A stretch of DNA of 50,074 bases, from assembly GCA_949297185.1 (NCBI GenBank), contig CASFRM010000009.1:1-50074 (forward strand). The letters are read 5' to 3'. Below are positions 34,384 through 43,004 of the stretch, in pieces (position 1 is the first letter of the stretch; each line of letters begins with the position of its first letter). The stretch is from an uncultured Pseudomonadota bacterium. GTDB taxonomy: Bacteria > Pseudomonadota > Alphaproteobacteria > RF32 > CAG-239. The position numbers and the translations under genes are program-made. The notes under the pieces are model-generated. The model ran no database searches. It was not told the origin of the DNA and saw only the letters and a list, made by a program, of their open reading frames with translations.

Positions 34384-35129
34384 TATTTTTCGCTCCTTTT
34401 ATAATCTATAGCAACCACATTAGCCCACAATGCCGTCGCAATAATAGCAAAAGCATAAAAGATAAAAGCCAATTTTATTTCTCCGCTGACAAGACTTGCC
34501 GTTATTTCCGCAAAATCAGAAAAAACTCTAGCGTTAAAATTATCGATAAACAACGCCATTATTTTATTTATTGTATTATCAAAATTAACCGCAAACAATA
34601 TTGCCAAAAAAGCCCAAGAGATCAAAAAAGCTCCTATATAGTTAAAACATAAAGCTCCGGCCCAAGCACTTACGGCGCACATAATACCTACAACCAAAAA
34701 TGTCATCAAATAATTAGCCAAGACAAACATATTATCACAACCGATAAACCAAGCCGTAACTCCCCACAACACTGTAGATGACAGTAACATAATTCCGGTT
34801 ACAGCCCATACGGCTAAAAACTTTCCGATTACCGCTGCTGCAATTGATATCGGCTGAGACAACAAAATCTCCCATGTATTATTTTTATATTCTTCCACCC
34901 AGAGTCTCATGGTCAAGGCAGGTATAAATATGACAAAGATCCTAGGCTGCAAAAGAAAAAATTGTTGCATTGACAAATTAGCAACACTCATAAAATCAGA
35001 AAAATAGATAACCGTTGCAAAACTTATGATTAAATATATCGGCAACAGCACATAAATCATTTTATTCTGAAAAAACGATTTAAACTCCTTAAAGAAAAAT
35101 GTCTTTATAATATCTGTTTCACCTACCAC
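34383..35129 (-). CDS. ABC transporter permease, GldF/ABC-2 type
   Basis: 248 residues with six hydrophobic segments (at about 24-45, 60-78, 98-125, 133-160, 165-190 and 222-242) as in ABC-2 permeases. The segment LRLWVEEYKNNTWEILLSQP, near residue 60, is the conserved cytoplasmic coupling motif of this type (E..NGT.E.LL..P). The start is GTG, 7 bases after GGAG, overlapping the end of the ATPase gene. It forms the membrane pore or lever of the Gld-type system with the ATPase. Confidence 0.86.
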   Translation of the reverse strand: MVGETDIIKTFFFKEFKSFFQNKMIYVLLPIYLIISFATVIYFSDFMSVANLSMQQFFLLQPRIFVIFIPALTMRLWVEEYKNNTWEILLSQPISIAAAVIGKFLAVWAVTGIMLLSSTVLWGVTAWFIGCDNMFVLANYLMTFLVVGIMCAVSAWAGALCFNYIGAFLISWAFLAILFAVNFDNTINKIMALFIDNFNARVFSDFAEITASLVSGEIKLAFIFYAFAIIATALWANVVAIDYKRSEK

Positions 35130-35836
35130 TTACGATCTCCGTCAAGACTAGAAAACAATGACTCAAAATTTCCATCAGGAACTACTTTTCGTATTTCACT
35201 TTCCGGTGCATCACAAATGATTTGCCCCTTATTTATCAATATGATATGAGATGCCAAAGCCGACACCTCCTCCATTATATGAGTTGAAATCAAAATTGTA
35301 TTATTTTCGGCATATTTTTTAAGCAATTTGCGCAAAGCAATTTTTTGTTTAGGATCCAACCCTTCCGTAGGTTCATCCAAGATCAAAAGTTTTGGTTGTT
35401 TAAGCAGTGCCGCAGCCAAAGCTGTTCTTTTTTTATATCCTTTTGAAAGTGCCGCACATTTTTTAGCAATAACCGATTCCAATTCTAAATTCTTAATGGT
35501 TTGAACAAACATTTTTTTATCGCAACCGCCATTGAGCATGGCAATAAATGTTAAATATTCAAACACCGTCATATCAAGGTATAATCCGCCTAATTCCGGC
35601 ACATAGGCAATATTTTGCAAATATTCTTTTCTATTATCTTTAACCGAAAAATTATCAAAGCGCACGCTTCCCTTATCTGGTTCGTAAACACCGGCCAAAC
35701 AACGCATAAGAGTTGTTTTTCCGGCACCGTTTACCCCCAACAATGCAGTTATTTGCTTATCTTTTAGCTCAAAGTTAATATTATCCAATATTTTGTTATT
35801 TTCCAGTGACTTGGATAATTTTTTTACTATCAACAT
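35123..35836 (-). CDS. ABC transporter ATPase, GldA-like
   Basis: 237 residues. Walker A is GVNGAGKTTLMR near residue 36, the signature is LSKGYKKRTALA (a variant with KGYK instead of SGGQ, usual for this family), Walker B is LLILDEPTEGLD, and the H-loop is STHIMEE. A longer frame opens with TTG at 35854; ATG at 35836 is preferred because AAGGG precedes it and the family begins MLIVKKLSK. It is the first gene of the four-gene unit, divergent from the MCE genes. Confidence 0.9.
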   Translation of the reverse strand: MLIVKKLSKSLENNKILDNINFELKDKQITALLGVNGAGKTTLMRCLAGVYEPDKGSVRFDNFSVKDNRKEYLQNIAYVPELGGLYLDMTVFEYLTFIAMLNGGCDKKMFVQTIKNLELESVIAKKCAALSKGYKKRTALAAALLKQPKLLILDEPTEGLDPKQKIALRKLLKKYAENNTILISTHIMEEVSALASHIILINKGQIICDAPESEIRKVVPDGNFESLFSSLDGDRKW

Positions 35837-35920
35837 CTTGTCAATCCCTTGCAAACCACGCCATATAATAACAGATAATTTTAAAATTTTAACAATTATT
35901 TTTATTTTTCAAAATCTTTG

Positions 35921-35949
35921 ATGACAAAGTAAATAAAATACTGTATAAG
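35921..35949 (+). promoter_or_regulatory. candidate promoter of the MCE/DUF2155 unit
   Basis: ATGACA (35921-35926), 17 bases, TATAAG (35944-35949), giving a start about 32 bases before the first MCE gene. Confidence 0.4.
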
Positions 35950-35988
35950 ATGTGGCGAGAATTATGTTAAATACGGAATATTAACAAA

Positions 35989-36504
35989 ATGAGAATTCTA
36001 GAGACATACAATAAAGAAGAAACCAAAAACTTAAAAGTCGGTTTATCCGTACTTTTAATTGTTTTGATTGCATTTTTTGCCGTCTTATTTTCGCGTGATG
36101 AAATTACACACAAAGGTGGCGGCAACTATTATCAAGTATATGCCAGATTTAATCGCACTGACGGTCTCATGGTCGGAGATGCGGTAAGACTGGCCGGAAT
36201 GGACATCGGAAGAGTCGTCGGAGCCAAACTTGATAACGACTTCAAGGCAATCATGACACTCGAAATTAATGAAAAAATACAACTTCCCGATGACAGCTCG
36301 GCAGCTATTGTAAGCTCTGCCGTTATGGGGGCCAAATATATCGAAATCGAACCTGGTGGTTCCGAAGACATGATTGCTCCCGGAGGGGAATTCTCATACA
36401 CCCAAGATGCTATGGTAATAGAAGAACTTATTGAAAGAATAATAGGCATAGGTAAAGCCAAAAGACAAAATAAAAAGGAGAGCTCAGAAAATGGCAAAAA
36501 CTGA
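35989..36504 (+). CDS. MCE-domain protein, MlaD-like (first of two)
   Basis: 171 residues. One N-terminal membrane helix (VGLSVLLIVLIAFFAVLF) precedes a single MCE domain at about 45-135, with YQVYARFNRTDGLMVGDAVRLAGMDIGRV and MGAKYIEIEPGG. A basic, Gln/Lys/Asn-rich tail follows. Known: MlaD proteins form periplasmic hexamer rings, bound to an ABC importer, that carry phospholipids between membranes. MlaE and MlaF genes are not in the window. Only a weak ribosome site precedes the ATG. It overlaps the second MCE gene by 14 bases. Confidence 0.85.
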   Translation: MRILETYNKEETKNLKVGLSVLLIVLIAFFAVLFSRDEITHKGGGNYYQVYARFNRTDGLMVGDAVRLAGMDIGRVVGAKLDNDFKAIMTLEINEKIQLPDDSSAAIVSSAVMGAKYIEIEPGGSEDMIAPGGEFSYTQDAMVIEELIERIIGIGKAKRQNKKESSENGKN

Positions 36505-36964
36505 TTTTTTTATGTATAAAAGACCTGTTGAAACAATTATGGGAATATTGGTCTTAACCGTAGCCGCCCTATTTTGTTATTTTGCATATAATGTGTCAGA
36601 CTTACAAGTCGTCAAAGGTTACAATATTACGGCAAAATTTTTAAAAGTCGGAGGTTTGAATGTTGGTTCCGATGTTCGCATTAACGGTATCAAAATCGGT
36701 ACTGTCGTAAGCCAAAATCTTGATGAAACCGATTACACTGCCAATGTTGTTATGAGTATTTCTCCGGAAATCAAACTTCCATCAGACAGTGTTGCTTCCA
36801 TTGTTGCTGACGGCTTAATTGGTAACAAATTCATCAAAATAGACCCCGGCCACGAAACCACCATATTAAAAGATGGCGATTCTATGGCCAACACCAAAGA
36901 TTTCAAAACAATTGAGGATTTGGTCGGAGAAGTAATTTTTATGGTTACAGGCGATGAACAATAA
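36491..36964 (+). CDS. mlaD: MCE-domain protein MlaD (second of two)
   Basis: 157 residues, closest to canonical MlaD. The N-terminus KRPVETIMGILVLTVAALF is the typical MlaD membrane segment. The MCE domain at about 40-128 reads ITAKFLKVGGLNVGSDVRINGIKIGTV, ending GLIGNKFIKIDPG. The C-terminus has TIEDLVGEVIFMV. AAGGAGAG precedes the ATG. It overlaps both neighbours, so all three genes are one operon. The two MCE proteins differ enough to suggest a mixed or paired ring rather than a recent duplicate. Confidence 0.88.
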   Translation: MAKTDFFMYKRPVETIMGILVLTVAALFCYFAYNVSDLQVVKGYNITAKFLKVGGLNVGSDVRINGIKIGTVVSQNLDETDYTANVVMSISPEIKLPSDSVASIVADGLIGNKFIKIDPGHETTILKDGDSMANTKDFKTIEDLVGEVIFMVTGDEQ

Positions 36965-37616
36965 GTTAAAGAGATTTCTTTATTCCTCACTCATACTATC
37001 TTCGGTTAGCAACATCTCATATGCCGAAGACATATCGGCTAACACGGCTCGCATGCAAGCCATGGACAAGATAACGGGCCGTGTAAGCGAAATAGATGTT
37101 CCTGTCAATGGCATTGCTAATTTTGGCAGTTTTTCCATTTTGGTTAGGAAATGTGTTACCAAGTCTCCGGAAGAAACTCCCGAAAACACTGCCTTTGTAG
37201 ATGTTGTTGACAACTATAAAACCGATGAACCGGTAAATATATTCAAAGGTTGGATGTTTTCATCAACTCCGGCTCTCAATGCAGTAGAACACCCAATTTA
37301 CGATGTATGGTTGCTCAAATGCTACAACACAACGCAAAATCTTGGGCAAACTCTATCAGAAGAACAACTTGCTTTGCGAGACACCATACCTATGAAACCT
37401 CGCAAAGAAGCTATTAAAGTAGAATCTCTTGAGGTAGAAGAAAACACAACAGCTCCAACTGAATATACACCTCAGCCAATAGCAGAACCTGCAGAATTTG
37501 AAGAAGAGGATTTTATCGCCGAAGATGAACTATTATCAGTTCCCGCAGAAGCTATTCAAGCTCCGGCTATATCTGATGCTTCTGCCAATACAGACGTCTC
37601 AATTCAATCAGAATAA
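36954..37616 (+). CDS. DUF2155 periplasmic protein
   Basis: 220 residues. A signal peptide of about 24 residues (cut after SYA) is followed by the DUF2155 core: ARMQAMDKITGRVSEIDVPV, GSFSILVRKC, ENTAFVDVV, IFKGWMFSSTPALNAVEHPIYDVWLLKC. Two cysteines (about 65 and 124) could form a disulfide. The last 90 residues are acidic, Pro/Ala/Glu-rich and probably disordered. Known: DUF2155 is common in Alphaproteobacteria next to mla genes; its role is unknown but periplasmic. It overlaps mlaD by 11 bases and meets trkH tail to tail with no clear terminator. Confidence 0.87.
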   Translation: MNNKLKRFLYSSLILSSVSNISYAEDISANTARMQAMDKITGRVSEIDVPVNGIANFGSFSILVRKCVTKSPEETPENTAFVDVVDNYKTDEPVNIFKGWMFSSTPALNAVEHPIYDVWLLKCYNTTQNLGQTLSEEQLALRDTIPMKPRKEAIKVESLEVEENTTAPTEYTPQPIAEPAEFEEEDFIAEDELLSVPAEAIQAPAISDASANTDVSIQSE

Positions 37617-37625
37617 ATAAAAAAA

Positions 37626-39059
37626 CTACCGCCAAAAGCTTTTTGTAAACAATACCCATATTGTCAACACTTCCAGCCTACCCAGTATCATTGTAAAAGC
37701 GAGCAATACTTTAACAAAATCGCTTAGTCCGGCATAACTCCCGGCTGGTCCGATATTTTCGGTAATTCCGGGACCTGAGTTAGTAATACAAGCAATTGTC
37801 GCACCGAAAGCCGTTGCAAAATCAACACCTGTTATAGCCACCAATGAACATATAATAGCTACCGAAAAAACATATGCTGCAAAAAACACAAATACCGAAC
37901 TAGCAACATCTGAACTTATAACCGCATTACCTATTTTCAACGGCATCAGTCTATTAGGTTCGGTTGTTGTAACAAATACCTTTTTAAGTTGAGCAGCCAC
38001 TACCTGCCAACGAAACATCTTTATGCCACCTGATGTTGAACCGGTACAACCTCCGGTCAAAGCAAATATTACAAACGCCGTTGCTGCAAAGGCTCCCCAA
38101 TTTAGCCAATCCGTAGAACTAAATCCAGTAGAAGTAACGATTGATACAACATTAAATGCAGCATATCTTACGGCATCACCAAAAACATATACATCATTCC
38201 ATACCAACCAAACAGTCATTACTGTTATATAAAAAGCCAAAATTTTAACAAACACCACCACCTGAGATGACCGCAACGAATGAATACTTTTGGTAAACAT
38301 CAAGCTGTGATACCAAGTCAAAGGCAAAGCTCCCAAAAACATAAATAGTGTTATAATCCATTCAATATCAGCACTTTTAAAAAATCCGATAGAGGTGTTT
38401 TTAGTTGACAATCCACCGGTCGATATGGTTGACAAAGAATGGCAAACAGCATCAAACCAGCCCATTCCTGCCAATCTAAGAGAAAGAATACAAGCAAGCA
38501 CCAATATCAAATAAACAGAGATAATTCTTTTGGCTATATAACTTATTTTGGGCAAAAATTTTTCATTTACATCAGAGTTCTCGCGTTGAAATATCTGCAT
38601 TCCGCCGATTCCCAAGAACGGCAACATGGCAATTGCAAAAATAACAATTCCCACACCGCCCAAACCATTAAGCAATGCACGCCACAACAAAATTGATTTT
38701 GGTAAACTTTCAACATCCGGATAAATGGATGCACCTGTTGTAGAAATTCCCGATGCTGCTTCAAACAATGCTTCTGTCCAATGAGTACCATAAAACATAA
38801 AAGGTACCGAAGCCAATATTGTAACTGTAATCCAACTTATTGCCGTTATCAAATAGGCTTGCTGAATTGATATATCTTTAATTTTTCCACGATTTGCCAA
38901 AAATAAAGAAACACCGATAAACAAGGAAACAATAGCCGAACTGACAAAGATTGACCATTTAGTATGATTATAATAAATATCAACGGCAGCCGGAAACAAC
39001 ATTGCGATTCCAAACAAACTGACAAAGTACCCGCAAATCATCCAAATTGGCTGCCACAT
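37626..39059 (-). CDS. trkH: potassium uptake channel TrkH
   Basis: 477 residues. TrkH is the K+-conducting membrane subunit, gated by TrkA. Four pore-loop filter segments are visible: SGISTTGASIY, LSTISTGGLS, VSIVTSTGFSS and CITNSGPGIT, each with its filter glycine, within about ten hydrophobic segments. The intramembrane loop of the third repeat shows GGCTGSTSGGIKMFR. AAAGGAG precedes the ATG. It is the third gene of metG-SNase-trkH. Its partner trkA is 30 kb away in the same orientation. Confidence 0.95.
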   Translation of the reverse strand: MWQPIWMICGYFVSLFGIAMLFPAAVDIYYNHTKWSIFVSSAIVSLFIGVSLFLANRGKIKDISIQQAYLITAISWITVTILASVPFMFYGTHWTEALFEAASGISTTGASIYPDVESLPKSILLWRALLNGLGGVGIVIFAIAMLPFLGIGGMQIFQRENSDVNEKFLPKISYIAKRIISVYLILVLACILSLRLAGMGWFDAVCHSLSTISTGGLSTKNTSIGFFKSADIEWIITLFMFLGALPLTWYHSLMFTKSIHSLRSSQVVVFVKILAFYITVMTVWLVWNDVYVFGDAVRYAAFNVVSIVTSTGFSSTDWLNWGAFAATAFVIFALTGGCTGSTSGGIKMFRWQVVAAQLKKVFVTTTEPNRLMPLKIGNAVISSDVASSVFVFFAAYVFSVAIICSLVAITGVDFATAFGATIACITNSGPGITENIGPAGSYAGLSDFVKVLLAFTMILGRLEVLTIWVLFTKSFWR

Positions 39060-39071
39060 TGGTTTTCTCCT

Positions 39072-39872
39072 TTAGAACAGACTTACATTTTGCGAAAGTC
39101 CCACATCGACCAATTTTCTGTTAATATTTACACCGTCAATAATACAAATAGCCGTACCCTCACCTGACTTTGCATACGCACCCACATAACAATCAACACT
39201 TTTACCGGCATAATTTTTTCTTAAAAATATCTCGGCATTAAGCCCTTTATCAGATGACGGTTGTACATATATTCCATACAAGAAAAATTTTCTTGCTCCA
39301 AGCTTAATCTCATTAGCATTCACAATTTCCAAGACGCCGCTTATTTTTCTTGGCTTTTCCAAATAGCTCAAATCCAAAGTGCTATTTTTCTTAAAATAAG
39401 GTTCGTCGCTTAAAGAAGTATTTTGTTTATTCTCTACAACGACCTCTTCATTATTTTGTTTATCATCAGTAGTTTGAAAAGCTTTTCGATTTAACTTATT
39501 TGGCACTTGATAATCTGACAAATTGTTTTTTGTAACCTTAAATATCTGCCGATTATCAGTTACCGTTTCGTAATTTGAAGTATTTTTATTAGGAAGTATT
39601 TTTTCCAAATAACTACCGACGATATAAGATTTTGCCATCTCATAATATTGAGTGTATTTTTCACCATACCAACTTTTTAAAGCTTCTGGCTTTACACCTT
39701 GAGACATTGGCCACGCAAATATGGCAACCAAAATCAACACCAACAATATGATGAAAGTCTTCGGATGGATAAACGGATATAAAATGAATCTAAAAAATCT
39801 ATTAATCCATTTCATCCATCCGGTACTAGGTCCAATAATATCGTTTTCTTTTTTTCTTTTACGAGAAAACAT
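39072..39872 (-). CDS. membrane-anchored SNase-like (thermonuclease-fold) protein, probably inactive
   Basis: 266 residues. A basic N-terminus (KRKKENDIIG) and one membrane helix (about 30-54, FIILLVLILVAIFAW) lead to a low-complexity linker and a C-terminal SNase-like OB domain (about 175-266). The end, GTAICIIDGVNINRKLVDVGLSQ, matches the SNase family's closing motif. The catalytic Arg, Asp-Thr-Pro-Glu stretch is replaced by LYGIYVQPSS, so nuclease activity is unlikely. It starts on the last base of the metG stop (TAATG) and precedes trkH by 12 bases. Function unknown; perhaps an envelope binding protein. Confidence 0.7.
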   Translation of the reverse strand: MFSRKRKKENDIIGPSTGWMKWINRFFRFILYPFIHPKTFIILLVLILVAIFAWPMSQGVKPEALKSWYGEKYTQYYEMAKSYIVGSYLEKILPNKNTSNYETVTDNRQIFKVTKNNLSDYQVPNKLNRKAFQTTDDKQNNEEVVVENKQNTSLSDEPYFKKNSTLDLSYLEKPRKISGVLEIVNANEIKLGARKFFLYGIYVQPSSDKGLNAEIFLRKNYAGKSVDCYVGAYAKSGEGTAICIIDGVNINRKLVDVGLSQNVSLF

Positions 39873-41560
39873 TATTTTGCCCCTGCATATTTAGCCTTTA
39901 ACTCTTCAATTCTTTCCGGAGTGATTCTTTCAAAGAGCATATCTCCCACTTCAAAGCTCTCTCCGCCCTTAAAGAAGTTCATTTCTTTTCTGACATCAAA
40001 ATCTTTTATAAGGATAGAACTTGCATGAAGTTTATCCAATATTTTTTGCGAAGTTTCAGGCATAATCGGAGCAGAAAGCAAAGCATATATACGAATTAAG
40101 TTTATACAATTTCTCAATATAACTTTTGCTCTTTGTTCATCTGTTTTAATAACTGCCCAAGGCTCTTCGGCAGAAATATAGTTATTTCCTTCAACCCAAA
40201 TAGCTCTCAGCTCAGCCAAAGCTTTGCGAAATTCCATTTCTTCCATATATTTGATATAGTCATTCACTCTTTTCTGCAAAACATCAATCAAATCATTTTC
40301 GGCTTTTGCATTTTCTCCGCCTTCGGGCACCTTATCGCCTAACTTAGAAGCAGTCATTTTTAGCACTCTGGATACAAAGTTACCCAACACACCGTTTAGG
40401 TCTTTGTTAACGGCACCGGCAAACAAATCCCAAGAAAACGAAGCATCGGATGATTCCGGAATATTAGACATCAACCAATATCTCCAGTAATCTGCCGGAA
40501 ATTCCTTAACGGCGTCTTCGGCAAATATTCCGCGATTTTCCGACTTTGAGAACTTTCCGCCTTCATAAGTCAAATAGCTCATACCTTTCAAGAAATCGAC
40601 CTGTGTCCAATTTTCACCGGTACCGAGCAAAGTAGCCGGAAAAGTAATTGAGTGATAAGGCACATTATCTTTGCCCATAAATTCAACATGTCTTACATTT
40701 TGCGGATTAAGCCACCAATCCTTCCAGTTTCTTTCTTCCGGCTTTTCTTCTTCCCACTGTTTGGTAATTCCGATATAGCCGATTGGTGCATCAAACCAAA
40801 CATAAAATACTTTATCCTCATAACCTTTTTTATTAACCGGAAATCCCCACTTCAAATCGCGGGTAATGCATCTTTCCTGCAAACCTTCTTTTACCCATTT
40901 TTTAGCAATTGTATAAGCAACATCCGGCCAGAACGGTTCTTTAGTTTTTAACCAAGCTTCCAGTTTATCTTCAATTTTCGGCAAATTAAGGAACAAATGT
41001 TTAGTTTCCCTAACCTCCAAATTTTTAGATCCTGAAATAGCACTTCTGGCATCAATCAACTCGGTCGGCTCCAAAACTTTGGTACAATTTTCGCATTGAT
41101 CACCGCGAGCCTTGTCATAACCGCAGTAAGGACAAGTACCAACTATATATCTGTCGGCCAAAAACATTTTATCATCAACCGAATACACCTGTTTAACTGT
41201 TTTTTCGACAATAAAGCCATTTTTATCCAATTGTTCAAAAATATGATAAGTCATCTCTTTGTTTTCTTCGGTTGAAGTACGACCAAAGAAGTCAAAAGAC
41301 AAATTAAAATCTTTATAAGTCTGAGCATGGCGATTATGATTCATATCACAGTATTCCTGAACATCCATACCGGCTTTCAAAGCCCCCACTTCGGATGTCG
41401 TACCATGTTCATCGGTACCGCAAATGTACAAAACCTCGTTTCCCATCATTCGCATAAAACGAGCATAAGTATCGGAAGGCAAAAGGCAGCCGACCATGTG
41501 ACCCAAATGAGGAACGCCGTTTATATACGGTAAAGCTGATGTAACCAAGATTTTAGACAT
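39872..41560 (-). CDS. metG: methionyl-tRNA synthetase
   Basis: 562 residues, the short form without the C-terminal dimer domain. It charges tRNA-Met and tRNA-fMet. The Rossmann domain has TSALPYINGVPHLGHMVG (HLGH as HIGH motif) and ICGTDEHGT. The zinc knuckle is CPYCGYDKARGDQCENC (four Cys). The KMSKS loop is KFSKSENRG near residue 345. A helical anticodon-binding domain follows, with the WAVIKTDE region. In many alphaproteobacteria metG lies between holB and tatD; here it is downstream of that cluster. It leads metG-SNase-trkH. Confidence 0.97.
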   Translation of the reverse strand: MSKILVTSALPYINGVPHLGHMVGCLLPSDTYARFMRMMGNEVLYICGTDEHGTTSEVGALKAGMDVQEYCDMNHNRHAQTYKDFNLSFDFFGRTSTEENKEMTYHIFEQLDKNGFIVEKTVKQVYSVDDKMFLADRYIVGTCPYCGYDKARGDQCENCTKVLEPTELIDARSAISGSKNLEVRETKHLFLNLPKIEDKLEAWLKTKEPFWPDVAYTIAKKWVKEGLQERCITRDLKWGFPVNKKGYEDKVFYVWFDAPIGYIGITKQWEEEKPEERNWKDWWLNPQNVRHVEFMGKDNVPYHSITFPATLLGTGENWTQVDFLKGMSYLTYEGGKFSKSENRGIFAEDAVKEFPADYWRYWLMSNIPESSDASFSWDLFAGAVNKDLNGVLGNFVSRVLKMTASKLGDKVPEGGENAKAENDLIDVLQKRVNDYIKYMEEMEFRKALAELRAIWVEGNNYISAEEPWAVIKTDEQRAKVILRNCINLIRIYALLSAPIMPETSQKILDKLHASSILIKDFDVRKEMNFFKGGESFEVGDMLFERITPERIEELKAKYAGAK

Positions 41561-41733
41561 TTTAATACTCCTGTTTTTATTGTTGTTTTTAACCTTTGTA
41601 ATTTACAACATCTAATATAATTCTCAAGCAAAAAAAACACTGTCGTCACTAATTTTTTAACTTACACTTGACAAAATTGACACAATAAGTTAACACCAAA
41701 CTACCTATTGTATAACTTAAAAATTATTTTATC

Positions 41734-42087
41734 ATGGCAAAAAAAACAAAAACGACAAGTGCCGAAACCTGTTTTACAGGAGTTGAGTTTTATGACAAGT
41801 CAAAAACCTGCATCGGCAACAACACCCAAATTGGTAAAGGGAGTGTAGTTTTTCCTAATGTAACCATCGGCAACAATGTTTCCATTGGTAAAAATTGTAA
41901 AATCTGCTCAGGCGTAATTATCGGACATAACACTAAAATCGGAGACAATACCGTAATTAGTGCTGAAACCATCATTGGTAATGATTGTTCCATTGAAGCA
42001 CTGTCCCATATCGGGCGCAACAACACCATCCGCTCGGGAAGTATTTTCAATACCCCAATCATCTTCAATGACATGGATGATGAGTAG
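41734..42087 (+). CDS. small left-handed beta-helix (hexapeptide repeat) protein
   Basis: 117 residues. From about residue 25 to 112 nearly the whole chain is hexapeptide repeats: IGNNTQ IGKGSV VFPNVT IGNNVS IGKNCK ICSGVI IGHNTK IGDNTV ISAETI IGNDCS and on. That is about five turns of left-handed beta-helix, as in LpxA, LpxD or GlmU. No acyltransferase domain or catalytic histidine motif of LpxA/LpxD is evident and the protein is far shorter. It may be a trimeric scaffold, a carbonic-anhydrase-like remnant, or an acyltransferase fragment. No clear ribosome-binding site precedes the ATG, although TTGACA elements are upstream. It ends in a terminator. Confidence 0.75.
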   Translation: MAKKTKTTSAETCFTGVEFYDKSKTCIGNNTQIGKGSVVFPNVTIGNNVSIGKNCKICSGVIIGHNTKIGDNTVISAETIIGNDCSIEALSHIGRNNTIRSGSIFNTPIIFNDMDDE

Positions 42088-42097
42088 TTAAAAATGC

Positions 42098-42134
42098 AAA
42101 AATAAAGCGTCATTTAAGATGACGCTTTATTTTT
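42098..42134. terminator. bidirectional terminator
   Basis: AAAAATAAAGCGTCAT and ATGACGCTTTATTTTT pair over 16 bp with a 5-base loop, with A and T runs on each side. It serves the beta-helix gene and the convergent mltB-DHH cluster. Confidence 0.92.
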
Positions 42135-43003
42135 TAATCCTTATGCGGAGTTCCGTTAAGCAAAAAGTCCGGTAATTTTTTCAGCCCCGAAGCCCCTGCC
42201 GCTTTTTTATGACCGCCGCCACCAAAAGTTTCGGCAATTTTTGAAACATCTACATCATCTTTTGCCGTATAAAAAGACAAATTCCAACTATTTTTGCCAT
42301 TCATAAAAAAGTTACACATAAAATCATAATTTTTGATATTTTTAACACCGTCATAAAACTCGGAATATCCTTGCGGCATATTGGCACAAATTCCTTTATA
42401 CCCCATATATTCCGAATCAAAAGACATTGCTTTGCACAAACGATGATTACGATTTTTGATATAAGACAAAATTGCCTCACCTTTTCTAACCATCTCATCA
42501 ACATCAAGTTTTCCGGCAAACAAATCTTTCCAAGTATTATCTTTAGGTTTATTAACCCCCAAAGACTGAAAAGCATACTCAAACGGACGCACTCTTTTAT
42601 CTCGCAAATCAAATATATCATTTAATGCCAAAAGCTTCACCCCTTCGGGGATTTCCTCATCAGGATAAAAATATTCCCAAGTCAGCATGATTGCTGCAGT
42701 CCCGTTGCGCCTTATACCTTTAATTTCTTTTTTATCACCGGATTTAATAGCTTCTTCGTATTTCTCAATCACCGAAACATGATGATCAATCCAAGTTAAA
42801 TCTTTTTCTTCATTAAGCTTAAACATTATTTCAAGCGGCAAAGAAATATCACATATAACAATCTTGTCATGTTTTAATATATCATCAAGCGGAACTTCCA
42901 TATCATGATTAAGTCCCAAAAATTCCACATTCTTAAATTTTCTGCCGACAATTGCAGCCGAACCTTTGCCGTCATGATCGGCCAAATGATATATACACAA
43001 CAT
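42134..43003 (-). CDS. DHH-superfamily phosphoesterase (NrnB-like)
   Basis: 289 residues. The DHH domain shows motif I HLADHDGKGSAA (residues 6-17), motif II CDISLP near 51, motif III WIDHHVS near 71 and a later aspartate in LALNDIFDL. The DHHA1 domain ends in the substrate-binding FGGGGHKKAAGAS near 260. Known: close relatives are oligoribonucleases or nanoRNases and cyclic-nucleotide phosphodiesterases using Mn2+; the DHD variant in motif I (usually DGD) is seen in several. It begins 1 base after the MBL gene, ending the envelope/replication cluster, and may degrade short RNA or cyclic dinucleotide products. Confidence 0.85.
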   Translation of the reverse strand: MLCIYHLADHDGKGSAAIVGRKFKNVEFLGLNHDMEVPLDDILKHDKIVICDISLPLEIMFKLNEEKDLTWIDHHVSVIEKYEEAIKSGDKKEIKGIRRNGTAAIMLTWEYFYPDEEIPEGVKLLALNDIFDLRDKRVRPFEYAFQSLGVNKPKDNTWKDLFAGKLDVDEMVRKGEAILSYIKNRNHRLCKAMSFDSEYMGYKGICANMPQGYSEFYDGVKNIKNYDFMCNFFMNGKNSWNLSFYTAKDDVDVSKIAETFGGGGHKKAAGASGLKKLPDFLLNGTPHKD

Positions 43004-43004
43004 C

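Noticed and set aside
38000-38800. Further plus-strand frames opposite trkH
   Set aside because: Shadows of the TrkH coding sequence; the minus strand shows all four pore motifs in one frame.
41641-41733. Two TTGACA motifs as promoter of the beta-helix gene
   Set aside because: Both -35-like motifs are perfect, but no good -10 lies at 16-18 bases from either, so I did not list a promoter.
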